From: Varanus komodoensis
Taxonomy: Eukaryota > Chordata > Lepidosauria > Squamata > Varanidae
NCBI RefSeq assembly: GCF_004798865.1
Contig: NW_025335268.1
Coordinates: 73,701,690-73,765,689 of the forward strand
Length of the DNA: 64,000 nt
Direction: 5' to 3'
Positions within the stretch are counted from its first letter, which is position 1; each line of letters opens with the position of its first letter. A program made the position numbers and the translations under genes. The notes under the pieces are model-generated. The model searched no databases and was not told the origin of the DNA. It saw only the letters and a list, made by a program, of their open reading frames with translations. Below are positions 1 through 13,200 of the stretch, piece by piece.

Positions 1-1123
1 CAGTTTCTGGATCTTTCTAATTCAACAGAGAGAGCGACTTTACAAATGGGTGAAGATGAGGATGGGCAGGTTGTGCTTTTGAAGTGCATCCCCAGGGGCA
101 GCAAACCTGCCCTCCACCTTGAATTTAGTTTGGAGTCAAAGAGAGGTTTTGTGCTTTGAACAGAAGTTATTTTGCCTTTTGTCTCCTTGGCTTGCCTTCT
201 GCTAGGTTTTTGGCGACCCGCAATAAATGTGCAAGCCCCCCCGGTAGAAGCACTTTTGTCAGCACCCGTGGCACTGATCAAACGTATTATACGCTATCCA
301 GCTGAAAAAGTCCTGCAGAAAGCTGTAACTTTAATAGTTTCTGCCAGTCACAGTTTGCAATCCAACACATCCCTGCTTTGCTTGCATGCTCCTGGCTTAT
401 GTTGACCTTCTAGACATCCTCTGGGCAGGCTGAACACTTCACCAGGACATGCATACTTCAGGTGCACTCCGGTAAAGAGGAAGCGATGGTGCTGCCATCT
501 CTTAGACAGAATTCTAGAAAAGGAAGCTTAAGGGGGGAGTATTCTGTGGAACAATCTGGCGGTGCTTCCAGGGCCTCCAACTAAGAGAAAGCTGCAGCTT
601 TGCAGTGTCTGCATTTTAAGCCATTTCCTTCTTCGGTAATTTGAGTTCCCCTTTTGGAGCTGGGGTGGCCGTTCAGGGCAGCAGCTGGAGAGAAGGAAGC
701 AGTACCCAATTTACCAGGAACGGTACGAGTCATGGATCCGCAGGCCTCGTTACTTCAAGGCAGCGTTGCATTTATCCTAAGCCCAGGCTTGCCCAGTCCA
801 GTGCCCTCGGTTCCCATTGGAAACAGGCGTAACCTGTTGCTGATGGAAACCCCAACTCCGGGGTGCCCGTATGGCAGCATGTGCTTCCGTGTGTGAGGAC
901 CAGGGTGCGCCCGGGTTTCTCCAGTGAGAGGCTGCAGAGGACTGGCTCTGGCCGGCAGTCGGGGCCACTGGCTTATCCCGGCCGTAAAAGGCAGCTTTGT
1001 CGCTCTGCTGCCCACGAGGGAAGCTTAGCTTGGGGCTGGGATCCAGGGAAATGGGAGGGGCGGTTCCAAGGATGCTGCTGCATCGGCTGTACTCTTTTGA
1101 GTTCCCAGCTGCTCCTAGTGGTA
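1..1123. other. Intergenic, no gene recognised
   Basis: No open frame here resembles a known protein and none is bounded by convincing splice sites. A plus-strand AATAAA at 222-227 could be a poly(A) signal of a convergent plus-strand gene; in human the gene lying tail-to-tail with TASOR2 is GDI2, so a GDI2 3'UTR is conceivable. I see no GDI2 coding sequence to confirm this, and the hexamer alone is weak evidence. Confidence 0.3.
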
Positions 1124-1505
1124 CAGTGGTTCCTCGGCTCACGAACTGAATCCGTTCCAGGACTCTGGTCATGACCCAAATTGTTCGCTAGCCAAGTCAA
1201 GATTCCCCCATAAGGTTCAATGTAGATAAGGGTAATCCGTTTTGCAATTTTTTATTCACAAAAATTTGACGCCAAGTAACGAAGTGCAATACAGTAGAGG
1301 ACACTAACCTAGGTGGGGGGGTGTTTGGAGGGAGAGTCCAAACCATAATGGTGCGATAGTGATCATGCTGGGGGGGAGGCAGACGGCCACAACCTCAGGT
1401 GCGCTGCTGCAACGCGATCGCCACCCGAGTCGATTTTTAACAAAAATTCTGTTTGCGACCCGACCTGGTCGTGAACTGAGGCGTTTGTGAGCCGAGGTGC
1501 CACTG
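1124..1505. mobile_element. MITE-like inverted-repeat DNA element
   Basis: The left end reads cagtggttcctcggctcac and the right end is its imperfect inverse (gtgagccgaggtgccactg), with the similarity continuing inward (cgaactg / cgaactgag). The 382-base interior carries no transposase. The ends suggest a non-autonomous DNA transposon, possibly Tc1/mariner-like because a TA precedes the left end, but the right flank does not give a clean TA, so the superfamily is unassigned. Confidence 0.6.
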
Positions 1506-1925
1506 TCATGCGAGGATGTGGGTGACTCTCACACCACTTAAGGCTCTCCAGTGGCTGAAAGCAGGCTACTAAAGGGCCCACTCGTCTGATGGCTGTGCTT
1601 ACGTTCCACGCGTGGCCGACGGTACGCGGACACGCGTGCTTTGGGGCGCCCTGCTTTTCACGAGTTCTCGCTTCAGAACTCGCCTCTTTCATAGATGCTG
1701 CACGCGGCTGCCATCTTCGTTAAATGGTTTGCCACAGGGCGTGACTGGTTGGTCAAAACCAGCCCTGAGCCCATCAGCGCACAGGTGGAGTTGGGAGCGT
1801 TTTCCACCTCTTCGTGCTGCTGCACACGCGCAAGGCATGGCTTTTTGCAGCCCCGTCCCCTGGTTTTGGAGCCTGCAGCTGTTTCCGCCCTTCTAAATAA
1901 TGTGACTGTCTATACCAAGTCAGGC
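1506..1925. other. Intergenic, nothing recognised
   Basis: Short stretch between the inverted-repeat element and the inferred 3' end of TASOR2. Open frames on the plus strand here are short, begin at non-ATG codons and match nothing I know. Confidence 0.4.
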
Positions 1926-2776
1926 TAACAAATTTTAGTCCACTTTATTTATAAAGATTAGTTACAAAAAGTCTCCAAAGAGATGCACAAGGTATCTAAC
2001 AAGGTTTGCTTTTATTAGTGCTGCCATTTTAGTAAAACCCTTTATTGCAATACCATAAATAGACTGTCAAAAGGAAGGAACCCTAATTCAAACCATGCTA
2101 TCTACAAGGGGAAACATGTTCTAATCATTACTAGTTAATAATACCCATCAGCAAAAATTAAAATGTGAAAGGTAATGTTCATTGCACAGTAACATCAAAT
2201 CTTTGTTTTGATGTACAAAAAACTTCTGTACTAAGATGCTTTAGAGTCAACTGTACCAGTTCCCAATCCACCTGGGAACTGTCCTTCGCAAGGGCTGCTA
2301 GAACGAATGGAGCTGTGCAAAGACATCAATCAGGCCACTTGGGTAGGAAAACTTCCAGCTGGATTGAGCCCGTTATATGCCATGCCTGGAAAACTGGCTT
2401 AAATAGATTGACTCCTAAACCTTCAAGTAAACAGGTTTTATTATTTCCTATGATAGTTCTATTTAGCTTCACCATCAGATACATGAACTGCTTTCTTCTA
2501 TTCAAGACAGGTAATAACATAAAAAATATGTTTTCCTTATGAGGTTCCACATTGTGGTTAAATAAAGACAAGTCTTCACTGCAGCTCTTAAATAAAATGG
2601 CTACCATTCTATTCAAGGAAGGAGGAGTGGAAATTTTGAAAATCCCGTTCTGGCTGCATGCGTGGCTTTTAGTGCCTATGTCTGGAAGAGGGAGGAGCTT
2701 TGTCTCCAAGCGCTTTCAGAAAAACAGAAAAGAGGTTCGTTCTCTGTCTGGAAGGTCAGGAAGGTGTTCACGCTGT
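1926..2776 (-). other. TASOR2: TASOR2 3'UTR with poly(A) signals
   Basis: This is the minus-strand continuation after the inferred TASOR2 stop codon. Three AATAAA hexamers read on the minus strand at 2046-2041, 2016-2011 and 1949-1944, with T-rich and GT-containing sequence beyond, as expected of alternative cleavage sites. The AT-rich sequence lacks recognisable repeats. The exact cleavage position cannot be fixed from sequence alone. Confidence 0.5.
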
Positions 2777-2837
2777 TTATCTATCTGAAACAAACAAACA
2801 AACAGCCTCTGTTAGGACCACACAAGGCATTCTGAAG
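2777..2837 (-). CDS. TASOR2: TASOR2 probable last coding exon
   Basis: A strong acceptor (a run of T, then ctctctcgcag) precedes 2837. The previous exon ends with TG, and the first base here, C, completes a Cys codon; the frame then runs 19 codons (FRMPCVV...VSDR) to TAA at 2779-2777. Phase and acceptor quality favour this exon. The sequence is not one I can align to a family member, so two alternatives stay open: the stop TAA that directly follows the previous exon if its donor is not used, or an acceptor at 2785 whose frame ([19 protein letters not shown]) needs a different phase. Confidence 0.45.
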
Positions 2838-5800
2838 CTGCGAGAGAGAAAAAAAAAACCGACATTGAAGTGCCACAGGTCTGGAAAAAGGCTGTGACGC
2901 AGTACGTAGCCCACCCTATTCCAACATCACCTCACAGCCCTGAGATAGTTTGCCCTGCAACTGCCATCACCCTTCCCCATCACAGAAGCTGGTTCAGACC
3001 GATGAGCATTATGTGCAAAAGCACTTGGACAGCCACATTCTGCCATCCCAAAAGGTATTTCCTCCGAGTTTCCCAGAATTGCACCTGACTGGGAAAGGTG
3101 AAATTCGTTCCTGAACTGCATTGAGAGTGTAGGACCAGGGCTCACGCTTCAGTCCGACCACCAGCCACAAGGTCCATTTCATCGAAAGAGCCAGCAGCTT
3201 TTCTTGACCATCCAGGATAGGCTGCCATCCCTTGTTCTCCCCATACCTCTGCCTCCTCTGGGCGCTGAAACATTAGCACAGGTAGAGGCAGCCAGAAAGG
3301 GGTCCATCACAGCTCGTTCGGTACTGCAAAGAGCACCATTTCGGATTGTTCGGCACTAGGCATGGCCCCCATCCTAAGTCGGGGGGACACAGCTTCATTC
3401 CAACATCTCCATCTGCCTCCCTCAGAACGGGCACTGAGCCGAAGTGGGTCTTTCAACCCGGGATGGGGATGGGGAAAGCTACAGTGCGTGAGCCTCCGCA
3501 CACCCTCGTAAGCTGCCTGGGCCACCCCTTTGTGCTGGCCGCCACTGCAATATTCAAGCCCTTGGGCAGCGGGAGGCCTACACAAGGTTTGTTTAGCCCT
3601 CGGACAACCCCGGCCACTCAAATCACACCACAGAACAAGCCACTGCAACCACGGGCCACAGCCTGTATCCTCCAGTGCACCCAAGGGCCTCAGACCAAGC
3701 CAGTCCGCAAGCTGGGCCCAGGGGCAAAACTGCATTCGCCTTCTAGCAGGACAGGCTGAACCAAAAGAGATGCCCGGGAAGGGCTGGTGTTGCTTGGGCA
3801 TTACACAGGCTGCCAGGGCAGCCCCACGCTTTGGGGGAAGACGTGGTTTCCTGGAGCACTTGCCCCAAGGCCAAGGGATCTGCTTCAGAGGGCAAACGGC
3901 TGTGTTCACCGGCCACAAAACCTCCTCCATCACCATCTCGTTTCAGGAGCACCCGAGGCCCACTGATTAACAGGGTGCCTGCAGTGCTGTGCTCGTGTAG
4001 CAAAACAGTAGCCGCCCCGAAACCACCTGTTGGGGGTCAAGGTGGTGCTCTGGCCTCCGACGGCCCAGCGAACCCTTCACAGACGCGGCTGTTGCAAGGA
4101 CAGAACGGGAGCGGGGAGAACCCGCAGGCAGCATACGGCGCACTTGGGCAGAACCGTGAGAGCAGCCAAGAAGCATCTGGAAAGCAGGAGAAGAGGCAGG
4201 CCACACGATGGCACCCTCTTCACACTTCTGTCCGAGGCGCCACTTCCCATCTGCAAGGCCTCTTAGCATACGGGGGGGGGGGGCAGGCTCTTCTCATCCA
4301 AACATGCAAGTGGGGAGGGGCTGGGGCGGGGAGGGGCTTGCTTACACTCCCCTGGTGAGTTCCTGGCAGAAGTGACACAGCCCAGAGAGTTCCTGGTTTG
4401 CAGCCCAGTGGCTGCTACGGCCCCAGCTCAGGCCAGTGACGTTCCTCAGAGACGGCTCCTAGGAGGGACAGAACGGGCAGCACCCACTTCCCCATTTGTG
4501 AGAAGAACACCAGGGCTCCTTACCAGTAGCTGCTCCTGAACGGCGTCACCAGGTCTCGAGCTGTCGCAAGGAAAGTATTTACATCCAGCACTAGGATCCC
4601 CTTGCTCTCCAAGGCCTCCCGGCTGGCACCCAACTTTTCTGCAACAGGAGGACGACAAGGAGTGGTCACTGCTGACCAGGACAGCGTGGCTGCAGGCCGC
4701 ACCAGCATCCGCGGTGGGTGACGCTGGACCGCCAGCGGCCCAACTGCATCCCCTTAAGAAGATCTGCATTGGAGGGCATCCCGCTCTGGGCAGCTGCTCC
4801 CCAGATCAGGGATGAGCTGAAGAGCTGTCAAAAGGTGAAGGCACGCCTGCCACAGAAAGCGCCTCCCCGCGTGAAGCAAGCCTGCGCCACAGAACCCACC
4901 CTGGCTACTGCTGCTTGTGCAAGTCACCCATTCGTGCAGTTTCCTCCTGGGCTCCGTTTCTGCACGACGGGAGGGACTTGTGCCAGAAGGTGGCACACCT
5001 ACGCCTGAGGGCTTGATGCGAAGCGGCGGCCCACGCAGGTTTCCTACCTGTGAGGAACACGGCAAACCTCTCGCTGGCGTGCTGGGCCTGCAAGCTCAGC
5101 AAGCAATTCGCAAACTCGTCTCGTGGGCAGGACCTGCAGTCACACTGATGGTAGTGAAGGACGCTGGCGATGTTTGCCCCCAGGCAGGGCTGCAACAGGG
5201 CCTCCTTGGCACGAGCAGCGGGATCCACCCTGTGGGGGACAGAGGGAGGCAGAGCTTCAAGAGGCTGACCTTCCGTGGCTTTGCTTCCCACGCGGCTTAA
5301 AGGCCCCCCTCTGACACTCAAGACGGTGCCAGTCTGGAGAGAAAAGTCCCCTGTGCCAACACTCCCATGCCCTGACGCGGCCGCAGCCGTCCCCACGTGC
5401 CGCCCTGGTTGGCACACTGCTTCCGCCTGCCCCGGTGGGTGTGCGTGATGAAAGTCAGCTGCATCGGATCCTTTCGCTTTGCGGTAAACGAGCTGGAGGA
5501 CTGCCAGGCAAAGGCTCCGGGTGTTCAGGGCCAGCTGGGGCTGCCTGCCAGCCCCACACGGGCAGCAGAAGGCATGTGGTCCAAAACTGACAACAAAGCA
5601 CCCCCTGCGCATAGGAGCTCAGTCGGCATCCTCCCTCCAAAGATGCATCGCCCAGGCTAAGGAGCAAGCTGCCCGGCTGGGGCTTCACAGGGCCTGGTGG
5701 GCCAGGGCTGGCCTGGATCTCCAGGGACCTTCAAGCCCCAAAGCTCCTGCCGCCCAGGCTTGTCCGCACACAAGAGCCGTGTGGGTGCAGGAGCATGGCT

Positions 5801-8800
5801 TGCTGCCCCTTGTTTGAGGGGAACGCCCCACAGCCTTCCTTACCGAGGGGAGATGCTACGGAGCTAAGGAGAAGGGGGAGGGACGCAGCACACCCCAGGC
5901 GGGTAAAAGGCACCCCCTGAGCTGCCTGGGGAAAGCAAGAAGCTGCCATGGGGCCACCAGAACCCACAGCTCCACAAAAGCCAAGGGTGACCAGGCAGCG
6001 CTGCCACTGATGAGCACACGAGCCGACGCCGCCCAGGAGGGAAGAGCAGGCCCTGTTCTGAAGCCCATTTCGGGAGACTGGGCAGCCTCCAAGGGAGGCC
6101 AGGTGGGCGGCAACAAGGAGATGGGGCTTTTTCCTGGCAGCCCCCTACCTGCAGAGAGAACTACCCACCGAGGCCCACCTGGCACCAACTTTACTACCTT
6201 TGCAGTGCCAGGTTAAGCCTGTCCTCCACTGCAGGGCCTTTTGCTAGTTACGCTTACTTTGGGGTTTGGGAGCTGCTTAAGCAGGTCTCGTTAAAATAAA
6301 AGTAACGTAGCTGCCATCCTGTTAGCTTAAAATTTGATTTTAACAGTTATATGGTGTCCTTTTTTATGACGTCTTGACTGCTGCTTGTATTTCATATTGT
6401 ATTTTATGGGCTGTGAACCACACGGGCTGCATCATGCCCTGACATGAAATGATGTGAAGAGTCCCTGGTCTCCCTGAAGGGAGACAGGCTGAGCACCCAG
6501 GACAGGCCTGGGGTCTCCCCAGGTTGCTCCGCGCCCAAGCGGGGACGAGAGCTGGGATCACCCAAGGCCCGGCCTGGCCCAGCCCGGCCCTCCAACCACT
6601 GCGCCACACTGGCTCTCGCAAGATTGCCTTGGCACGCATGCGGGGAAGCAGCTGATAGCCTCTGCTCGCTCCAGGGGCCTCTGAAAGGGGCTTGCTGTCC
6701 CCGGGAGGCCAGGAGACGCAGGCTGAGATCCTTCGCAGCACTGGAAAAGGGGAACTTTTCGTAGACTGGTTAGAAGCGTCTGGGGCCTGGAACCAGCCCT
6801 TACCTGGCGCTCTCCTTCAGCTTCTTCCTCTCCTTGTAGTGCAGCAGCCACTTCCACCTCCCGTGGCCACTGAGCTGCTCCAGGGTCTGGAGTACCTCTC
6901 TCAGTTCCCCTGAGGAAGGAACACACATCACCGTAAGAGAGCAGAGAAGCATCGCTGTATAGCTCGTCTACCACCAGCGGATGCCTGCACGGCCCGGTTA
7001 TTCATCCCACTAGTGCCTTGGGCTTGACCCTGGGACCTTACGAAGACGAGCTTGGGTGGAGGGTGGCACAGAAGGGCTCCCTCTCTCAGTCGGGACCACC
7101 GACTCAAGCCTTCCCAGAATGGCCTTCGCCAGTAGCCATCCCATCAAGTCCCATCAGCTTGGCAGGAACTGCTGCCTCTGCTGCAGAGCCCTTCAACTTC
7201 ATTGTGCAAGAGCAAGAAAGCAGCAGCAGACACAATTGCGCTAACTCCCCGCTTCCTTTTAGTTTGCCTTTTCATACTGTTTCTTGCATTGCAGTACAGC
7301 TCTGTTTTAAACAGTGAATTGTCTCACAGGAACTGGTGGAAAAGGAGTAGATGAAAGCATCACACAAACAAGTCCTCAAAGTATTTTCTGTAGCAGGGCA
7401 CAAGGAATCTATTTCCAGCCTGCAGGCCAATTCCAGCCTGCTGAGTCTCGGCCAGTGTCCTGAAGCACCCACCTCTCTTAGAAGGGATGGGGAGGCAGCT
7501 GTGGTTCCAGAAGCCACCCTTGAAGCAAGGGGAAAGAATGCCAATGGAGCAGCCGCCTCAAAGGCCCCAGAGCAGCTTCGAGCGGTAGTGGCTGAGGGTT
7601 CTGCTCACCCTAGTCAAGTTTGCAAACACCCTGTTAAGTAGGCTCAGATTATTCTTCTGATGGCTCCACATCTCCCCCCTTCTCTCTGACCTTGTCTGTG
7701 GTGTTCAGGGGCAATCTGTGCATTCATTAACCCCACCCCATGAATTGTGGGGAATGCTGCATCCATTGGTTGCTACCAAGATATCTGAACCAAGGCACCT
7801 AAGGTTGTTCATGGGTTAAACAACCCCAAGGTAACCCAAGAACAACCCAAGGGCTTAATTAACCCAAGAATTGTTACTGCCCTTATGTGCGCATAACCTC
7901 TGTATGTGCCTGTGCTTGTTTTAGGCTAAGAAAGTGCAGCTTGCCTAAAACACCCAGTGACCTGAAGGCCAAGGCAGCACTCACAGTCCCCAGTTTGCAC
8001 CCCGAACTGCCACAGGCCACCAGCTCAATGCTATGTAGTAAAAACAACATGGAATGGACAGTTGGCAAAAACCATCTGGTTAAGTAAAAGCCACTTTAGC
8101 ATTGATCTCTCTGAGAAGCGGCATGATCCAAAAATTCGGATTCCTGCATTTGTCCAACAGAACAACGAGAGCTATTGAATGCATGAAGACGGGGCTCTGG
8201 GATGCATTTCCAGCCCAGCAGAAGGCAGCTACTAAATGCTGTTGGGCAATTTTCCCTGATGCACTAGTTTTCTATGTGCAGAGAGGGTTGGCTTTGTTAG
8301 CCTTGGCAAGAAATGCAATCACAGGGTTTGCCCTGAGCTGCAACATGGAGCCACCAGCCGGGTGCATGTTCTGGGGGTTGGAGAGACAGCCTGCAGAATG
8401 GTCCGTGGGCAAGGAAGACACAGCGGCTCACCCGGCATCATCATCTGGAGCACCGTGTCGTCAGTCACCACAAAGCCGCCACTGTGGAACAGCTCCTGAT
8501 AGGTGTGCTCCAAGATGTCCTCGGGACTGTCCACCCCAGCAAACGTCACGCTGGGCAAGTGCTTCAGCCTCAGCAGGGCAGGGATCTGTTCCGGGACACA
8601 AAGGTTCACTGCAGGCAAGACGGCAACAAGCACCAGGGAGCTGTATCACAGGCACTCTAAGAGGGGCTGCTCTTTCTCAGACTCGGAGCAGGATGGCCCA
8701 AAGGAGCTGAGAACTCCCATCCACGAGTTTTTAAAAAGCCTCCCAACATTTAAAATCTTTGTGCAGGCTGTGATTTGTCCTGTCCTGCAGAACTGAGCCC

Positions 8801-10211
8801 TGTTTTACTCCCTGTATAAAACTACATGGATTGATCCATAAGATTAAAGTCCAGCTTCACCCCTACCTTCTCCGCCTCAAGAATCCACCAGATTCCTGAG
8901 ATATCCAGAGAGAGAGAGCATAAAAGCAATCATCCCCCATCCCCTGGTATGGAAGGATACACCAGGCCTGTGCATGGAGGTTCCACTTCATGATCAAGAG
9001 TCGGCACCTGCCCCATGAATGCCCAACCCTCTTCTGAAGCCATCTAAGCAAGGACTGACTGTGTCCGTTGGCCCAGCAGGCTACTTGAGTTCAGACACTG
9101 CGAGCGCCTTTCCAAAACCCTTGTGTTGTCTTGCTGCATTGGACTTCAACTCCCAGGCATCAGGTTGGGAAAACCTGTGTTAAAATATGGTGCTGATCCT
9201 TCTTTCTTAACATCCATATTCCTCTTTTCCTCCAAGGAACACAAGACAGTGTGCCTTTTCCTCCTCTGCTCCATTTTATCTTCACAACCCTGCAAGGTGG
9301 GTTAGGTCAAGAGTCCAGCCCAGAGTCGCCCAGGGCAATTCATGGCTAACGGGGGACTAGAATCCTGACCTCCTGAGCCTGAGTGCAGCACTTTATTGGA
9401 CTCAGTCTAACCACCGCAGCACACTGGTGCTCTCAGTCACTTCTGCACACCATGCAGGCAAAATGGTCCAGAAGGGCCAAGGGGGACAAATTGTTGCGGG
9501 AGGAGAAACCCAGCCATATCTGGCAAGTCTCTTGTAATGAGAGAGGCGGGAGAGCCTTTGCAACATACTTTATGTATGTGTGGAAATATGTCCTCATTCC
9601 TAATGACGACCATCAGTTTGTCCGTCTCCATGTGGCTGGTCTGGCAAAAACGCAGAGGCTCCGCTTCGGTGTGACCTCCTTTTTTCAGCAAATTCTGAAA
9701 GGACATTTGAAAAAAAAATCTGTCACTGGAACTGAACTACACTTTGGACAACAGTTCTGCTTCCACAAGACAAGACGGTAGTTTATTAGGGCTTTGGGTA
9801 GCAGGCAGATGCTACATCAGCAGGGAGGGAAGGACGGACGGACGGAAGGCTGCATGGACAGATGGATGGATGGGAGGGAGAAGCAAAAACATTGGCTTCA
9901 GTGCACCAAAATCCAGAGACACTGACCAACAACTTTTGACTAGGACAAAAGGGCACCCGCAGCTGCCTTCCAATCACAGGAACCCCAAGACCAGATGGGC
10001 TCCCTCATTCTGGACATGCACAATAGAACAGGGCTTCTTTGATCAAGCTAAGGCCAAAGATATGTGTGAGCGCACCCTTCCACATACGCAGGCGCTGCTG
10101 GCTCAACTAATGCTGAGGCCAGATTGGCCTCTGCAAAGCACAGGGACTGTTCAGGCACAGCCCCAGAACTTTGCAATGCTCTCCTGTGTGGTGGTGGTGG
10201 TGGTGGTGGTG

Positions 10212-10251
<40 letters not shown>

Positions 10252-13200
10252 TGGGGGGAGGGCATGGTTCCCACTCAGCCATCTCTGCAGAAGCAGGTTA
10301 AGATCTTTTTCAGTGCCACTGGAAGGTGAGTCCATGACCACACTGCCCCACTCACCCCTCCATGGTTTATTTATCACTTGGCATCTTAATTGTCCTGATA
10401 TTTTATGAATTGACTGCATGGCACAACACTCTGGAAATTCATACTGAAAGACAGACAGAAATCGAATTCAAGCAACCAGCTCCGTCTGAGGTTGCAGTGA
10501 CAAATTTATAGGACCAGCTCAGGAGGAGGAGACGAACAGCTTCTTTCACATGCCAGTGGCATCCAAGCACCAATTTGTACCCTTGCGCTGGCCCAGGTGA
10601 CATAAGCCAAACTGCAGGCTGGCTCCACCAACCGCCCGCGGGTGTTTCTGGTTGGAGAAAGTGCTGTGGCAAGTCTAGAATCGGCACCAGAGAGACCGAG
10701 GATGAGTGGGGCAGAGCAGGCATGGTATCCCCACAGAAGACAGACACAGCATCTGTACCGAAGACTTGGTCCCGAGGTAGAATGGGGCAGGACACAGGCT
10801 TCAGAACTGTGTTGTGATTTTTTTTAAAACGAAATGTATTATTTATATCCTCATCAACAACTACATTATTTATTGGTTTATTTATTTGCATTCATAAATT
10901 TTACCCTACTGTATTGGTAGAAATCATGTCATAGATACCAGCTGAGCGAAACTTCTGAAACACTGAGTCCAATTCATGCAAGTCCCTGGATATGCCAACT
11001 GGACATCGTACTTATGGCAGGAAGTCCAGACTGGTGCATCCCCAAGCCTGGGGGATTTGGCAAAGGCCGGCCATCTAACTGGCAGTTTGCAGGCATCACG
11101 CTGCTCAGACAGAGCCATGCAAATTTATACGGGCATCATGAAAGCCGACATGGGGTTTTCAGCACAACATGGTCCAGAAGCCCTCCCACCATTCCAGGAG
11201 CAGAGATTTTCAGTCACGGGCACTGGAGGATGGAATCAGCCGAGATGACTGTGAGGGGTCTCAAAACCACACTGTGACTGGGCATCCGGATGGTACTGCC
11301 AGCTCTCCAAAGCCAGGGCTCACTTGTTATCCATCCATCAGGCAGCCGTTTCCCCCTGTGCTGTGGGCCATGGCAGATCTCATGCCTGGGTCTCTTTTGG
11401 GGCTAAAAGAGGTTCGCATGGGGAACTCCTGGAAACACCTGATGGGCAAATCTGAGCATTTGCAAGGACAGGGAGATGACTTTCATAGCTGTTGATTGCC
11501 CTGTTGCCTCCCAGAACTCAAATCTGCTGGATGGGTTTAAATAAAAACTCTTTGGACAACTCTCAAAAGTAAGAGTTCACCAAGAGGGGTTGGGATGCAG
11601 ATCTCCTCTTTCTGAGGCCATACAGAAAATGTGGAGAACACTGAGAAATGGCAGGACAATATTTAAAAACAGAGATTATGCCCATGGGGAAGCCATGCTC
11701 ACCCCCCCTTCGCCACTATGATTTCAACTGACAGCAGCCTCTATGCATCTTGCCTGCTCAGTGACCATGGGTACTGCCTACGATGCTTTGACAGACCAAC
11801 TGGGTTCTGCCGTGCAGACCCCTGGGATACCAGCTGGGGTAATGGAGAGGGAGAACACCACGAGCAATGCCCGGTCATCTGCCAGGCACACCATCAGTCG
11901 TCCCACAAGCCACCCAAGCTGTGTGGCTCATCCGCAGGATGGATCACACACAGTGCTGCAAGAACACAACCAGGCGGAGATCACTTCCATGCAGTAGAAG
12001 GCTTTCCCTGTACGCTTCTGCACTTGGCTGCTTGTCTCTATCCAGCCTGAGCCATTCCACATTTGTGTGGTGTGCAGGATGAGGCTGTGCTTCATAAATG
12101 TGGCCTTATGCTTCCGTCATAAACATGGATGCATCCATAAGCATTCCTTTATGGCTAAAATCACTTTCACGCCTTCACCACCAATCTGTGCCCACCCTGA
12201 CTGTTTCAGGCTGGCAGCCAAAGGCACTTTTATTCTTTCTGGACTTCACCAAAACTAAGTTTAATCCTGATGCCAGATGAATCTCTTTTATTTGGTTTTA
12301 AACTTAGGTGTATTTTCCCCCCAATAGCAGCTTTGTTTTAAAATATGTATTGAATTATTATGTATTTAATAGACTGATAGAAATATTTAAAATATGGCCA
12401 GCAGTCTAAGTAGCTGCCTGGCTTGAACATGTGGGGCAGGCTTTCCCAAACAAACATAACCCTTCGTTCAGCCTTGTCTCTCTAATAATCTCTGTTCCCA
12501 CATTCTCACAGTCCAGTTGCTTCCTCCTACCATATCCTTGTTCAGCCAAACACCATTTGTGGAACACAGCATTTAATTTAACTAGAAATAGGATCTGAGA
12601 TGCAAGTGTCAAGGAAATAAGGAGGGGGGAACAGTAAAACCGAAATAAGTGCCATTTTTTCAGCCAGTTTAATTTTTATTACCTGCCATTTATCCAAGAA
12701 ACTCAGGTAGTATACATGGTCTCCCACTCATTTCATCCGCACAAGAGCCATAAGAGGTAGGTTAGTCAGAACCTGAAGACCAGTGGAGTTGCAAAACTCA
12801 CGAGGCCAGTGTGGTGTAGTGGTTCAGACTGGGTCTCAAGCAACCTAGGTTCAAGTTTCTGCTCAGCCATGGAGCCAACTGGGTGGCTCTGGGCTAGTCA
12901 CAGACTCTCAGCCCAACCTACCTCACAAGGCTGCTGTTACAGGGATAAGATTGAGAGCAGGAGAATTAGGTAGCCACTTTGAGGTCATTGGGACAAAAGT
13001 GGGATATAATGCAAATAAATACATAAAGCTAGCCAGGGACAAGTCCTATTGGACACAAAGGTGAAATGCAAGGCCTGTCATGCCAATCGAAGTATTCTCA
13101 GAACAAGGCCAAAAGTATCTGCTGCCCTGACAGCCTCCCCCAGAAACTGGCTGTGTCAGTAAACATGGCGGTCACTTGCACCAACCCACCATTATTTAGG

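Noticed and set aside
2716-2784. Frame [19 protein letters not shown] as the last TASOR2 exon
   Set aside because: It needs a phase-0 predecessor while the preceding exon ends in phase 2; the acceptor at 2838 fits better. Kept as an alternative only.
4905-5612. 235-codon minus-strand open frame
   Set aside because: Only 5048-5229 is coding (a TASOR2 exon); the rest is read-through into introns.
10048-10419. Frames containing poly-Val/Cys or poly-His/Thr
   Set aside because: Translations of the GGT/GT microsatellite.
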